Below are positions 25,989 through 34,823 of a DNA stretch of 64,000 nucleotides, piece by piece. The stretch covers positions 1,736,001-1,800,000 of the forward strand of contig JBMNES010000001.1 of the NCBI GenBank assembly GCA_050948905.1, in the 5' to 3' direction. The first letter of the stretch is position 1, and each line of letters opens with the position of its first letter. The notes below the pieces were generated by a model. The model ran no database searches. It was not told where the DNA came from and saw only the letters and a list, made by a program, of their open reading frames with translations. Position numbers and translations under genes: made by a program. The DNA is from DTKD01 sp050948905. GTDB taxonomy: Bacteria; Armatimonadota; UBA5829.

Positions 25989-27011
25989 TCAGGCTTCAAA
26001 ACCGGTTTCGATGAACTGATCGCGGATCACATCAAGTTGATCCAAAGCTCGACCGCAGCCCAGAGCCACGCAGCTCAACGGGTCCTCAGCCACATGCACC
26101 GGAATCCTTGTCTGCTTCGACAACAGCTTATCGAAACCACGTATCAGCGACACTCCGCCGGTCAGCATTATTCCACGCTCGATAATATCCGAACTAAGCT
26201 CAGGCGGGGTCTGCTCCAGCACCGACTTCACCCGATCGACTATCGCCATAATCGGCTCCATTATGGCCTCACGCACCTCGCTGGATGTGACTTCAATAGT
26301 CTTAGGCAACCCCGCGACCAGGTCCCGACCTCTTACCTCAAGAGCCAACTCCTGCTCCAGCGGATACGCACTGCCGATCTTCATCTTGATCTCTTCAGCG
26401 GTCCGATCTCCGATCATCAGGCTATACTTTGACTTTATATGCCGCTGAATCACTTCGTCAATCTTGTTACCGCCCATACGAATTGATCTTGAGCTTACAA
26501 TGCCATTCAGTGATATAACCGCAACGTCGGTAGTTCCCCCGCCGCAGTCTATAATCATATTGCCGCCAGGCGCAGCAATTGGTAGTCCCGCTCCGATAGC
26601 CGCCGCCAGCGGTTCCTCAATGGGGTATGCCTGTTTCGCACCTGCGCTCTTTGCCGCCTGCACCACGGCCCGTTTCTCAACAGGGGTCACCTGCGAGGGA
26701 ACCGCCACGATAATCGTCGGCTTAAGCATCCGCCTCTTGCCGCACACCTTCGCGATAAGATACTCCAGCATCTTTTGCGTAGTGCTGTAATCGGCAATAA
26801 CGCCTTCACACATCGGCCGGATAGCGACGATATTGCCAGGCGTACGGCCCAGCATCAATCGCGCATCCTCACCCACGGCGACAAATTGCTTGGTCGTCGT
26901 GTTTACGGCCACCACCGACGGCTCGCGCAGCACGATGCCCTTGCCCTTAAGGTATACTAATATGTTCGCTGTGCCCAGGTCGATGCCCAGCTCAGGCACC
27001 AGGTTAAACAA
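25989..27011 (-). CDS. mreB: Rod shape-determining protein MreB
   Basis: 340 residues, actin-fold ATPase that forms filaments under the inner membrane and guides lateral wall synthesis. ATP-binding segments are seen: LGTANILVYLKGKGIVLREPS at the N-terminus, DCGGGTTDVAVISL (phosphate 2 region) and LTGGVSLIRGFD (adenosine region). Length is normal. The TTG start overlaps the murA stop by 8 bases (TTGTTTAA), with GAGGGA upstream, so MurA and MreB are made from one coupled message. No mreC/mreD follows. Confidence 0.95.
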   Translation of the reverse strand: MFNLVPELGIDLGTANILVYLKGKGIVLREPSVVAVNTTTKQFVAVGEDARLMLGRTPGNIVAIRPMCEGVIADYSTTQKMLEYLIAKVCGKRRMLKPTIIVAVPSQVTPVEKRAVVQAAKSAGAKQAYPIEEPLAAAIGAGLPIAAPGGNMIIDCGGGTTDVAVISLNGIVSSRSIRMGGNKIDEVIQRHIKSKYSLMIGDRTAEEIKMKIGSAYPLEQELALEVRGRDLVAGLPKTIEVTSSEVREAIMEPIMAIVDRVKSVLEQTPPELSSDIIERGIMLTGGVSLIRGFDKLLSKQTRIPVHVAEDPLSCVALGCGRALDQLDVIRDQFIETGFEA

Positions 27012-28287
27012 GGATTGATTCCCTCTCTATATCGTTAGGACTTGATTCAATTTTTGCGCCCAAATGATTCAGTTTATCCGCCAGGTTCTCGTAACCCCGC
27101 TCCATATGCTCAGTGCCGCTGATAACCGTTCGGCCCTCCGCCACAAGACCAGCACACAACAGTGCCGCGCCGCCTCGCAAATCCGGAGCAGTCACCGGAG
27201 CCCCCAGCAGCTTCGGCACGCCGGTAATCACCGCGGTGCGTCCATCCTGCTTGATATCAGCGCCCATCCTGGCGATCTCGTTGACATACTTAAACCGCCG
27301 CTCATATACGTTCTCCGTGACCATCGACACCCCTTCGGCTATAGAAAGCATCGAAGCAAACGGCTGCTGCAGGTCGGTCGGAAAACCCGGATGCGGCATC
27401 GTCGTAATATCCGTCGCCATCGGCCTGGCGTTACATCTCACTCGCATCGCATTATCATACATATCCACAACCGCGCCTACTTCACGCAGTTTCAGGACAA
27501 AAGGTTCGATATGATCCGGCCGAATATTCTCTATTGTAACATCACCCAGCGTAATCGTCGCTGCCACGGCAAAAGTTCCTGCTTCCATTCTATCCGGCAC
27601 GATCTCAAACTCTGTGCCGTGCAGTTCCTTAACCCCTTCTACACGCACAACAGGGGTGCCGGCGCCGTGGATTTTCGCGCCCATCTTCGTCAACAGGCAC
27701 GACAGCTCCACCACTTCCGGCTCCATCGCCGCGTTATGTATTGTAGTCACGCCCTGCGCAAGGCAGGCCGTGGCCATTATATGCTGAGTAGCCCCCGCGC
27801 TGGGAAGATTAAAATAAATCTGAGTCCCGCGCAGTTCATCACCTTCCGCCTCCACGAAGCCGTGCTCAATATTGACCACAGCTCCAAGAGCCTGGATACC
27901 CTTAACATGCAAATCAATCGGTCTGGCGCCGATATCGCAGCCACCCGGCATAGCAACTTTCGCATAGCCGCGCCGTGCCAGCATTGGACCGAGTACGCAA
28001 AAAGAGGCCCGCATCTTCTTTACGAGTTCGTAAGGGGCCTCCGTGGATTCTATATCGGTCGCATCAATGCGCACCACGCCGCGTGAGATCTCATCACAAC
28101 CAACCCCCAAAGCGCGGAGCATGTCCATCATAGTGCGGACATCGCCGATCTCCGGGACATTATGCAGGATCGTCTCACCTTTGCCGAGCAGCGCCCCCGC
28201 CATTATCGCGAGAGTGCTGTTCTTGCTGCCGCTGGAACCTACCGTCCCAAGCAATCGTGCGCCGCCGGTTAATGAGAGCTTGCCCAA
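27004..28287 (-). CDS. murA: UDP-N-acetylglucosamine 1-carboxyvinyltransferase MurA
   Basis: 427 residues. First committed step of peptidoglycan synthesis: transfer of enolpyruvate from PEP to UDP-GlcNAc in the cytosol. The N-terminal GSKNSTLAIMAGALL holds the conserved Lys22-Asn23 pair. The PGGCDIGARPIDLH loop has the catalytic Cys117 targeted by fosfomycin, so a Cys-to-Asp resistance form is not present. TTG start with AGGAGG 9 bases before. A consensus promoter lies 70 bp upstream. Coupled to mreB by an 8-base overlap. Confidence 0.95.
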   Translation of the reverse strand: MGKLSLTGGARLLGTVGSSGSKNSTLAIMAGALLGKGETILHNVPEIGDVRTMMDMLRALGVGCDEISRGVVRIDATDIESTEAPYELVKKMRASFCVLGPMLARRGYAKVAMPGGCDIGARPIDLHVKGIQALGAVVNIEHGFVEAEGDELRGTQIYFNLPSAGATQHIMATACLAQGVTTIHNAAMEPEVVELSCLLTKMGAKIHGAGTPVVRVEGVKELHGTEFEIVPDRMEAGTFAVAATITLGDVTIENIRPDHIEPFVLKLREVGAVVDMYDNAMRVRCNARPMATDITTMPHPGFPTDLQQPFASMLSIAEGVSMVTENVYERRFKYVNEIARMGADIKQDGRTAVITGVPKLLGAPVTAPDLRGGAALLCAGLVAEGRTVISGTEHMERGYENLADKLNHLGAKIESSPNDIERESILV

Positions 28288-28696
28288 ATGCCTAGACCTC
28301 CTGTCGGATTTCTACTCTCAGTCAGCTTGCCGACAAGCACAATTAATGTCTGGTCAAGTATAACTGATGAGTTTAGCGGGTGTCAAGGCTCGCAGCCGAA
28401 TACACACCACCTACGCAATCAGCTCGCAGCCTGCATCCCGAAAGTGGCATCCCGCCTATTCTTATTAACGCGTCAAACCTCCAAAAGGTGTAACGCACCC
28501 GCACGTACATATAAAGTATATTTCACCAACACACTGCCCAAACACCTTCTTTACAACAACATCAAATCTCCGGCGGCTGTATACTTACCCGCCTGGATAT
28601 AACTTACACTCACTCACGCGACAACATTAGCCGCGGTTTCGCAGAATCGCTCGACGGGAATGAAACTATCAGTCACCGTGTGGCGAGGTCGTTGTG
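28288..28696. other. Intergenic region upstream of murA
   Basis: 409 bp with no convincing gene. It contains the murA promoter; the rest (28390-28690) is a mixed-composition stretch with no strong hairpin, repeat or ORF seen. Confidence 0.6.
28357..28386 (-). promoter_or_regulatory. Promoter of murA-mreB
   Basis: Minus-strand TTGACA (28381-28386), 18-bp spacer, TATACT (28357-28362). Predicted leader about 60 bases. Confidence 0.7.
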
Positions 28697-28909
28697 ATGC
28701 TTGTCTTAATGGGGATATTGATTCTTTTGTCGATGATCTGCGTCGTGTGCGCGCTGGTCATAAGCGGCAAAACCGATCGCCGCATTCGACAATTCATCCG
28801 CGGACAATCCCATCCAGTCATCGTCGTGAGGTTCCCGGACGATGTTTTCCGTGTTTGGACTTCGAGGGAGAAGCATTCTTCACAAGCACACCGATCGCGA
28901 CAACGATGA
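28697..28909 (+). CDS. Possible small membrane protein overlapping lnt 3' end
   Basis: 70 residues. A clear N-terminal membrane helix (VLMGILILLSMICVVCALVI) is followed by a basic stretch GKTDRRIRQFIRG. The ATG at 28697 has GAGG 8 bases upstream. Its last 92 bases overlap the 3' end of lnt on the other strand, where its residues look less protein-like (SSQAHRSRQR). It may be a real small protein with an extended tail or a chance ORF in the antisense strand. Confidence 0.35.
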   Translation: MLVLMGILILLSMICVVCALVISGKTDRRIRQFIRGQSHPVIVVRFPDDVFRVWTSREKHSSQAHRSRQR

Positions 28910-30356
28910 GGCTCAGATATGCAAACCAGTCGCCGTACAGGGTGTAGATGGTTAAACTACGGCTGGCAACGACATCATCTATTATAATCCCCGGCACAAA
29001 CAGACCCAGGCGCTTGTGTACCCTGCCGTGAGGGTCGATAACAGCCGAAATGCCAGTGCCCGCAGCCCTCATCAAATATCGCCTGTTCTCTATAGCCCTC
29101 AATCGGGCCATCATAAAGTGCTGCTGGGCTGCAGGGGTGCGTTGAAACCACGCGTCATTTGAGACCACACACAAAATCTCGGCGCCGCCAAGGGCTTCCT
29201 CGCGTGCGATATGAGAAAATGTGGATTCAAAACAGATGCTGGTCCCGACTTTGCCGATCGGAGTATCCAGAAGCGTATGTTGATGCGCGGCGCACAAATC
29301 GGTGTCCCGAACTCCATAACGGCTCAAAAACGGCATCTGCTTTCTCATCGGCACAAACTCTCCATAAGGTACCAGATGCACTTTGCGATAGACTCCCAAA
29401 TACTCGCCATCCGGAGCAATCGCCTGCAGGCTGTTATAAATGCAGTTACAATGCACCGGGTCCGGCAGGTCGTATCCGCCTACCAAAAGAAAAGAGCCTG
29501 TCTCAATTGCTAGGTCGGAGAGAGGGCTTGCGATGATCGAGTCTGAAATATCCGTCGGCAACGCGGTCTCCGGCCACAGGATCACATCAGGCTTGCTGTT
29601 AGCGGCATAACGGGTTAGTTCGCTATATCGCTGCAGGGCTTTCGGGATATAGTTTGGAATCGGGTGAAGGTCATTCTTCATATTGCCCTGTAGCACCGCC
29701 ACCTTTCGGTGTGGACCCGCCGGCTCCGCGGCTCGCATGCTGACAATTCCAAACGTCAGCACTCCAACTATCAATATCACAGCCGCAGCCATCGGTATTA
29801 ATGCTCGCCTCTTTCGTAAATCTGCGTAGCTGATGGCAAGAGATACAAAACACAGCAGAAAATCTATGCCCCAGGGCCCAGTAATAGCCGCTATCTGCGA
29901 CACATACAGACTATTGGCCTGGCTGTGAGCGAGGTTGCCCCAAATAAACGCGTAAGGCCCCAGTGTTCTCATATACTGCAGCGCAGTCCAAGCCGCGGGC
30001 ACAGCCACATAACCCAGTCCCCCTATCCGATTCGGAGACACTCTTACAAATATCGCTGCAAACGCAGCAAAAAACAGCGCTTGCTGTATGCTCAGCAGCA
30101 CCCACGGCAGAAAACCAAATAAGGAGATCCATCTCAGGATAACTGCATAATAAACCAGCCCGGAGATCAATCCACACAGCGCGGCTCTTTTTGCGCCAAC
30201 ACCGCGCAGCGCAACCATCAGAGGTACCAATCCCACCCACGCCAGCACGCTCCACCCTGGCTCCGGCATAGCCATCGCCAGGATAATTCCACTTGTTGCG
30301 GGGAGAATCAGGTGACGGAATCGTCCAAGCACGTTATAATTGTCAGTGAGGCTCAT
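28818..30356 (-). CDS. lnt: Apolipoprotein N-acyltransferase Lnt
   Basis: 512 residues. Adds the third acyl chain to lipoproteins at the periplasmic face of the inner membrane. About seven N-terminal membrane helices precede a nitrilase domain with the catalytic triad visible: Glu in LWPETALP, Lys in YRKVHLVPYGEF and Cys in SICFES. A C-terminal helix (YLSLIVVAIGVLV) and a basic tail end the protein. The chosen ATG (30354-30356) precedes the first helix and shares the palindrome CATG with the ATG of the divergent lipoprotein gene. It has no Shine-Dalgarno, so a start up to 54 codons further upstream cannot be excluded. Its presence implies triacylated lipoproteins and a diderm envelope. Confidence 0.92.
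   Translation of the reverse strand: MSLTDNYNVLGRFRHLILPATSGIILAMAMPEPGWSVLAWVGLVPLMVALRGVGAKRAALCGLISGLVYYAVILRWISLFGFLPWVLLSIQQALFFAAFAAIFVRVSPNRIGGLGYVAVPAAWTALQYMRTLGPYAFIWGNLAHSQANSLYVSQIAAITGPWGIDFLLCFVSLAISYADLRKRRALIPMAAAVILIVGVLTFGIVSMRAAEPAGPHRKVAVLQGNMKNDLHPIPNYIPKALQRYSELTRYAANSKPDVILWPETALPTDISDSIIASPLSDLAIETGSFLLVGGYDLPDPVHCNCIYNSLQAIAPDGEYLGVYRKVHLVPYGEFVPMRKQMPFLSRYGVRDTDLCAAHQHTLLDTPIGKVGTSICFESTFSHIAREEALGGAEILCVVSNDAWFQRTPAAQQHFMMARLRAIENRRYLMRAAGTGISAVIDPHGRVHKRLGLFVPGIIIDDVVASRSLTIYTLYGDWFAYLSLIVVAIGVLVKNASPSKSKHGKHRPGTSRR
30312..30340 (+). promoter_or_regulatory. Promoter of the lipoprotein gene inside lnt
   Basis: GTGACG (30312-30317), 17-bp spacer, TATAAT (30335-30340), 14 bases before the ATG at 30355, within the 5' coding part of lnt. 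The -10 is perfect, the -35 weak. Confidence 0.5.
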
Positions 30357-31074
30357 GTTTAAACTACGCACAACAACATCCATAGTGGCTTTGGTCATCC
30401 TGTTTACGCTAACTGGTTGCGCCAAGTTTCCATCAGGCCCGGTCACAACCGGAAAACAACTCGTCCTTACACTCAAAGTGCGAGGGAGAATAAACCCGCA
30501 CGACTCCCTGAACCCGGGCATCCAGCGGCATTATTTTATAGCCATCGACAACGACGGCGACCCTAACACAGGCCCATGGGCTGCAATCTATCCACCCTAC
30601 GGTGGAAACGGCTGGGTCACATCACAAAACGCCGAGCACAGTATCGGCCTCACGTCTTTTATACAATACGACTCCTTCAACACGGAAGGATACATCTACG
30701 GCATCCTGCCCGGAACATATTTTTTGAACGTCTCCGCCCCTCAGCCTCCTATCCGCGCAGAGCTGCTCGAAGGCGGTTCCACTCTGCGCATCACTATAGA
30801 TTTCAGCCAAATCGCCACCACAGCGATCCCTGCTGACGATATCAAACAACTAGATATTAACTTTATCACAACAAATGCCCTGCCGCTCGGCGGACAAATT
30901 GTGCCTAATAGAATATGGGACGGCCTTGGTCCCAGCGGGCAGAACTACGTGACAGTCGACACCACAAACGATCGCTTATATTACGGCTACAACTCAGACG
31001 GCCCGGCCGTCACCGATCCGGACCTTGAGATAGTCTACTGGTCGATTGAAGTCCAAACGGTATCGTCGAGATAG
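30355..31074 (+). CDS. Uncharacterised lipoprotein
   Basis: 239 residues. A lipoprotein signal (SIVALVILFTLTGCAK) with lipobox LTGC makes Cys22 the acylated residue. The mature part is beta-rich, with aromatic- and glycine-rich turns (IAIDNDGDPNTGPW, YPPYGGNGW, RLYYGYNSDGP). I recognise no family of known function; it resembles secreted beta-sandwich proteins. ATG at 30355 with GAGG close before it. Divergent from lnt, sharing the CATG. A terminator hairpin lies about 270 bp downstream. Confidence 0.75.
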   Translation: MFKLRTTTSIVALVILFTLTGCAKFPSGPVTTGKQLVLTLKVRGRINPHDSLNPGIQRHYFIAIDNDGDPNTGPWAAIYPPYGGNGWVTSQNAEHSIGLTSFIQYDSFNTEGYIYGILPGTYFLNVSAPQPPIRAELLEGGSTLRITIDFSQIATTAIPADDIKQLDINFITTNALPLGGQIVPNRIWDGLGPSGQNYVTVDTTNDRLYYGYNSDGPAVTDPDLEIVYWSIEVQTVSSR

Positions 31075-31397
31075 GTCGCTGCCTCTCCCACATTCCTTCG
31101 CATTTTACCAGTAAACCAGCAATAGTACGGGGATAGGCTGGTGTAGTTGCGTGGAAAACTATAAGTGACAATAACTATTTACCGTTTGCCGCTCATTGAA
31201 ATCGGGAGGATGGTCGAGGATTATTCAGCCGGCATAGGATCCGGCGTTACGAGTCTCTTGCCCTCCAAAAGTGCCCGGCGTCGGGGCTAAATCTTTCGGG
31301 GTAGACGGATGCTGCCCGGCTTGAAGATTATCAGACGCACAAGCGCCCGGATTATCAATCCGGGCGCTTATTCGTGTACTTAGTGGATTGCTTTTAC
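31075..31397. other. Structured intergenic region between convergent genes
   Basis: 323 bp without a protein gene. 31203-31275 can fold into nested helices (GGGAGG pairing with CCCTCC, and inside it GCCGG with CCGGC). More GC-rich arms follow to about 31320, then the 13-bp hairpin at 31341-31369. It may hold a small RNA; I recognise no known RNA family. Confidence 0.35.
31341..31369. terminator. Strong hairpin between convergent genes
   Basis: Perfect 13-bp stem (31341-31353 with 31357-31369) and 3-base loop. No long T-run follows on either strand (plus side TATTCGTG), but its strength and position between converging genes suggest bidirectional termination. Confidence 0.65.
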
Positions 31398-33503
31398 CTA
31401 TTTGCTCCACTTTTTCCAAACCACCGGGTCGGCCAGCATTTTTATAAACATCCCGCCGACCACCGACCTCGCCTGCATTCCATTGACCTGTTTTGCATCG
31501 GTAGTCCAATACCAGTCTGAGAACGGGACCCTGCTGGGAGTCTCGTTGATATATTTATATATGGGATCAACTATCTGCTCAAAACGCTCCTTAGAGTCCG
31601 TCAATGTCCCAACAAATATCTGCCATTCCGCTTTGGTGTAAGGCTTTCGATTATCCAGCGGAATCCCGTATGGGTTGGCCACCTTCGCATAATAGGCAAG
31701 CTCAGTAGCCGCTATTTCCGGGTCAAACAGTTTAAGATTCAGCAGTTTATCCCATACAAGGTTATACTTCATGCTCCAACTGCCCGGCTGGTCGAATGCC
31801 AGTCGATAATGATCCCCATCCGCAGCCATTTTTTTCCACTCAGCCGCCATTGACTCCGCCACTTTCCGATACTCAGCCGCAACCTGCTTATCGCCCAGCA
31901 TTCCCGCCATATCCGAATAACACGCCAGCGCGACTATCGCTTTCAGGGATAAGTTGGTATTATGCGCCAGATGCCCTGCAAAGTCATCGGTGCACAACTG
32001 GTTCTCAGGATCGAGGCCTTTCTCCTTGAGGTAATTAGCCCAGGTTGAGATCAGATCCCAATACCGACTCGCGAATTTTGCGTTGCCGTCTATTCGCGAG
32101 ATCACCCCGAGCATTATCAGCATATTGCCGGATTCCTCCACCGGCATCTGATTCTGCAACTGTGCCGCATCCCCGCCATAGACCTGCCCATTAGCCAACG
32201 GATATTGTCCCACGTCGTGAGGCGCGAAATCGTGCGGCCACATCGGTGACTGCGCATACTGCAGCACCGGTTCCAGCATAGCCTTCAACAATTTCGGCGC
32301 CACCAGCATATACAGAGGCGACGCAGGGTAGGCGACGTCCACAGTAGCGATACAGCCATTCGAGAAGTTCTCTTTAGAGAAGAACAGCGGGGAACCATCG
32401 ACATCGACTGTCAGTTTATGCGCTGCAATCGAATGTCTATATGCCAGCGCCAGTATCTGAGCATATTTTTCTCCACCGGCTTTAGCAGCGTCTCTCATAA
32501 GATCGGCGTCGAAGTTCTCGCATCGTTTCTTCAACATCGGATACTCGCGCACCGCCGCCCGCAGCAAGTCTTCGGGCCCCCATCCGTTATGTCTCCAATA
32601 AGGCCGCAGTTTTCGGTGCAGAAATTCTATCGAATACCCATCGTCATATACCAGCGTCACCAATTGCGAGACCGGCTTAGCGCCCACCTTGCCCAGATCA
32701 AATACGCAGGCAGCGCCCGTCCATCCCACAAACACGGCTTTGGGCATGTTCAGATCATCTCCATCCGGAATCGTGCCGCTTTCTGTAAACATCCCGCGAG
32801 TGGCGTCCGTGGAATTGATGATTCCTCTGGCATTCGGAGTATTTGCAAAGGCCATATACAGATAGCCCCAGTCGATACGAAGATCGTCTCCCGACCTTGA
32901 CAACACATCCTGCTTTGCGCTACCCATTCTCAGCACCTGGAGTTTCTCATCCCCTCCAAGCACATACCGGCCCCATTCGATCTCCTGATTCGCCCGGTCG
33001 ACTACAAGCTCTCCAGTGGCGTCCATATACAAACGAACGTCGTGTTCTTTGCCGTCAGTCGACGCCACTTCGAGTTCTATATAACTCGCCGACCTCGACA
33101 ACACATCCAGGTCATCCGGCAACAGCGGAGTCATAAAAGTCACCGTCAGCTTCACTCCACCAGCCGCGAACTCGTAAATCGACCGCGTCGGCGTCACACG
33201 CAGCGAAGTCTGCTCCATAGCGGGCGCTGCACCCCACGGCGACATAAATTTATATGTCCTGCCGTCTATATGCGCCATTCCCGCCAGGCTATTATTAGTG
33301 CCGGTCCAGTGTTTCGGGTAACTATCCGTCAGTTTATCGGCCATAGACCATATACTGAAGTACGGATCACATGTAATCAGCGGCACCGCTGGCGGCCTGA
33401 AAGCCTTTGTCTCCGAAGAAGAAGCAGCCATCGTCCCTCCTGTTACGCAAATAATAATTCCGATCACAACGATCGCTGTGTAAAATACTCTGTTAATCGT
33501 CAT
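31398..33503 (-). CDS. Secreted glutaminase A-like (DUF4964/DUF5127/DUF4965) protein
   Basis: 701 residues with an N-terminal signal or anchor helix (about 6-26, AIVVIGIIICVTGGTMAAS). The order follows the fungal GtaA/bacterial DUF4965 family: DUF4964-like start (RPPAVPLITCDPYFSIWS), DUF5127 beta domain (about 90-330), then an alpha-toroid DUF4965/DUF1793 domain (SIAAHKLTVDVDG, FSNGCIATVDVAYP, HDFAPHDVGQYP, EESGNMLIML). Family members are annotated as glutaminases, but the fold is glycosidase-like, and in carbohydrate-rich loci a glycosidase role is often suspected. Complete length. Converges with the lipoprotein gene; no operon partner. Confidence 0.85.
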   Translation of the reverse strand: MTINRVFYTAIVVIGIIICVTGGTMAASSSETKAFRPPAVPLITCDPYFSIWSMADKLTDSYPKHWTGTNNSLAGMAHIDGRTYKFMSPWGAAPAMEQTSLRVTPTRSIYEFAAGGVKLTVTFMTPLLPDDLDVLSRSASYIELEVASTDGKEHDVRLYMDATGELVVDRANQEIEWGRYVLGGDEKLQVLRMGSAKQDVLSRSGDDLRIDWGYLYMAFANTPNARGIINSTDATRGMFTESGTIPDGDDLNMPKAVFVGWTGAACVFDLGKVGAKPVSQLVTLVYDDGYSIEFLHRKLRPYWRHNGWGPEDLLRAAVREYPMLKKRCENFDADLMRDAAKAGGEKYAQILALAYRHSIAAHKLTVDVDGSPLFFSKENFSNGCIATVDVAYPASPLYMLVAPKLLKAMLEPVLQYAQSPMWPHDFAPHDVGQYPLANGQVYGGDAAQLQNQMPVEESGNMLIMLGVISRIDGNAKFASRYWDLISTWANYLKEKGLDPENQLCTDDFAGHLAHNTNLSLKAIVALACYSDMAGMLGDKQVAAEYRKVAESMAAEWKKMAADGDHYRLAFDQPGSWSMKYNLVWDKLLNLKLFDPEIAATELAYYAKVANPYGIPLDNRKPYTKAEWQIFVGTLTDSKERFEQIVDPIYKYINETPSRVPFSDWYWTTDAKQVNGMQARSVVGGMFIKMLADPVVWKKWSK

Positions 33504-33607
33504 TTACGACCTCGTCATTGATAATGCTACATAACCCGGCATAATCAGATTCCACGCATCCCCTCCCATAACCTCCTGAACCACCCGGTTTGTTATGGGG
33601 TAGTAAT

Positions 33608-33752
33608 TATGGTTGTCGGTTGTCGGTTGACGGTTATCGGTTATCGGTTGTCTGTTGACAGTTATCGGTTGTCGGTTATCGGTTGTCGGTTGTCGGTTGT
33701 CGGTTATCGGTTGGCGGTTATTGGTTGTCGGTTATCGGTTATTGGTTACCGG
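33608..33752 (+). repeat. GGTTGTC/GGTTATC heptamer array
   Basis: About 20 imperfect tandem copies of a 7-base unit, GGTTGTC or GGTTATC, with a few variants. A short remnant of the same unit lies at 63269-63293. Confidence 0.9.
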
Positions 33753-33774
33753 TCACTTCGAGCCAATAACCCCT

Positions 33775-34105
33775 GTCATTTCGAGCGAAGCGAGAAATCT
33801 GCTTTTTCGATGTCCGATATCAGACGTTCGAGGTCCGAAGGCAACGTTACGCCTTACACAATCCGATACCATCTAATTAATTTCCGGCTTTCGCTCTTTT
33901 CGCGTTTTCGCGTTTGTTTTTCTCCTGTCATCTCGAGCTAATAATCATTGTCATTTCGAGCGAAGCGAGAAATCTGCTTTTTCGATGTCCGATATCAGAC
34001 GTTCGAGGTCCGAAGGCAACGTTACGCCTTCCACAATCCGATACCATCTAATTAATTTCTGGCTTTCGCCCTTTTCGCGTTTTCGCGTTTGTTTTTCTCC
34101 TGCGA
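33775..34105 (+). repeat. Two tandem 175-bp copies of the dispersed repeat
   Basis: Unit 1 begins at 33775 and unit 2 at 33950, a period of 175 bp, nearly identical until about 34105. Each begins with GTCATTTCGAGCGAAGCG and contains CGATGTCCGATATCAG and TTTCGCGTTTTCGCG segments. Confidence 0.9.
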
Positions 34106-34166
34106 TCTCGAATCGCGGCATCGGCTATATGCTAACCCACCTTGTTAGTGGTATACTTTGAGGGAT

Positions 34167-34823
34167 ATGTTGAACAATTTTAGAGCAGACTGGAGAGCGG
34201 TATTTCGTGGAGACCCTGCGGCGCGTAACGCGTGGGAAGTGCTCACGTACGCAGGGCTGCACGCGGTGTTCTGGCACAGGGTGGCCCACTTTTTCTGGCT
34301 GCATAAGTGCAAGTTTCTAGGCCGCTTGATTTCCCAGGTCACTCGATTTTTCACGGGCATTGAGATTCACCCCGGCGCGACCATCGGCAAAGGGTTTTTT
34401 ATCGATCACGGGATGGGCGTTGTGATCGGCGAGACTGCGGAAGTCGGCGAAGATTGCCTTATATATCACGGCGTCACCCTCGGTGGCACAAGTCTGGAAA
34501 AGAAGAAACGACACCCAACCCTCGGCAACAACGTTGTAATCGGCGCAGGGGCCAAGGTGCTGGGGGATATAAACCTCGGCGATAACGTCCAGGTTGGTGC
34601 AAACGCAGTTGTGCTCAAAGACGTGCCGGCGAATTCGGTCGTGGTCGGAATACCGGGCAGAGTGGTCGTACAAGATGGCAGGCGAGTTCCCGAACCTCCG
34701 CCACTTACCCATGGCCGCGATTTGGACCCTATAATGGATATACTCCAGAGTATGCTTGAAAGAATAGAACTGCTCGAAGAATCAGAATATGAGAGTGGGA
34801 AAGGTAGCGAGAATGTCTCTTAG
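34167..34823 (+). CDS. cysE: Serine O-acetyltransferase CysE
   Basis: 218 residues of the short (EpsC-like) form. Acetylates serine with acetyl-CoA, first step of cysteine synthesis. The N-terminal helical part is followed by left-handed beta-helix repeats (about 65-175) with the active-site segments FFIDHGMGVVIGE and IYHGVTLGGT. ATG 34167 has GAGGG 2-3 bases before; a longer frame from 34158 is unlikely. It overlaps cysS by 11 bases, an arrangement also known from Bacillus-type genomes, tying cysteine synthesis to its charging on tRNA. An extended -10 (TGGTATACT) ends 9 bases upstream. Confidence 0.93.
   Translation: MLNNFRADWRAVFRGDPAARNAWEVLTYAGLHAVFWHRVAHFFWLHKCKFLGRLISQVTRFFTGIEIHPGATIGKGFFIDHGMGVVIGETAEVGEDCLIYHGVTLGGTSLEKKKRHPTLGNNVVIGAGAKVLGDINLGDNVQVGANAVVLKDVPANSVVVGIPGRVVVQDGRRVPEPPPLTHGRDLDPIMDILQSMLERIELLEESEYESGKGSENVS

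Larger units (their letters stand above)
33504..34166. other. Repeat-filled intergenic region upstream of cysE
   Basis: 663 bp with no supported gene; open frames here are products of repeats. It holds a heptamer-type array (33608-33752), two tandem 175-bp repeat units (33775-34105) and a possible cysE -10 box (TGGTATACT, 34149-34157). Confidence 0.75.

Noticed and set aside
27933..27953. Fosfomycin-resistant MurA
   Set aside because: The active-site loop keeps cysteine (PGGCDIG), so the known resistance substitution is absent.
27064..28086. 340-codon open frame antisense to murA
   Set aside because: Shadow of a complete MurA with its catalytic cysteine.
33608..33752. Telomere-like or origin iteron array
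   Set aside because: No dnaA boxes, replication genes or chromosome-end features; best described as a simple heptamer repeat.
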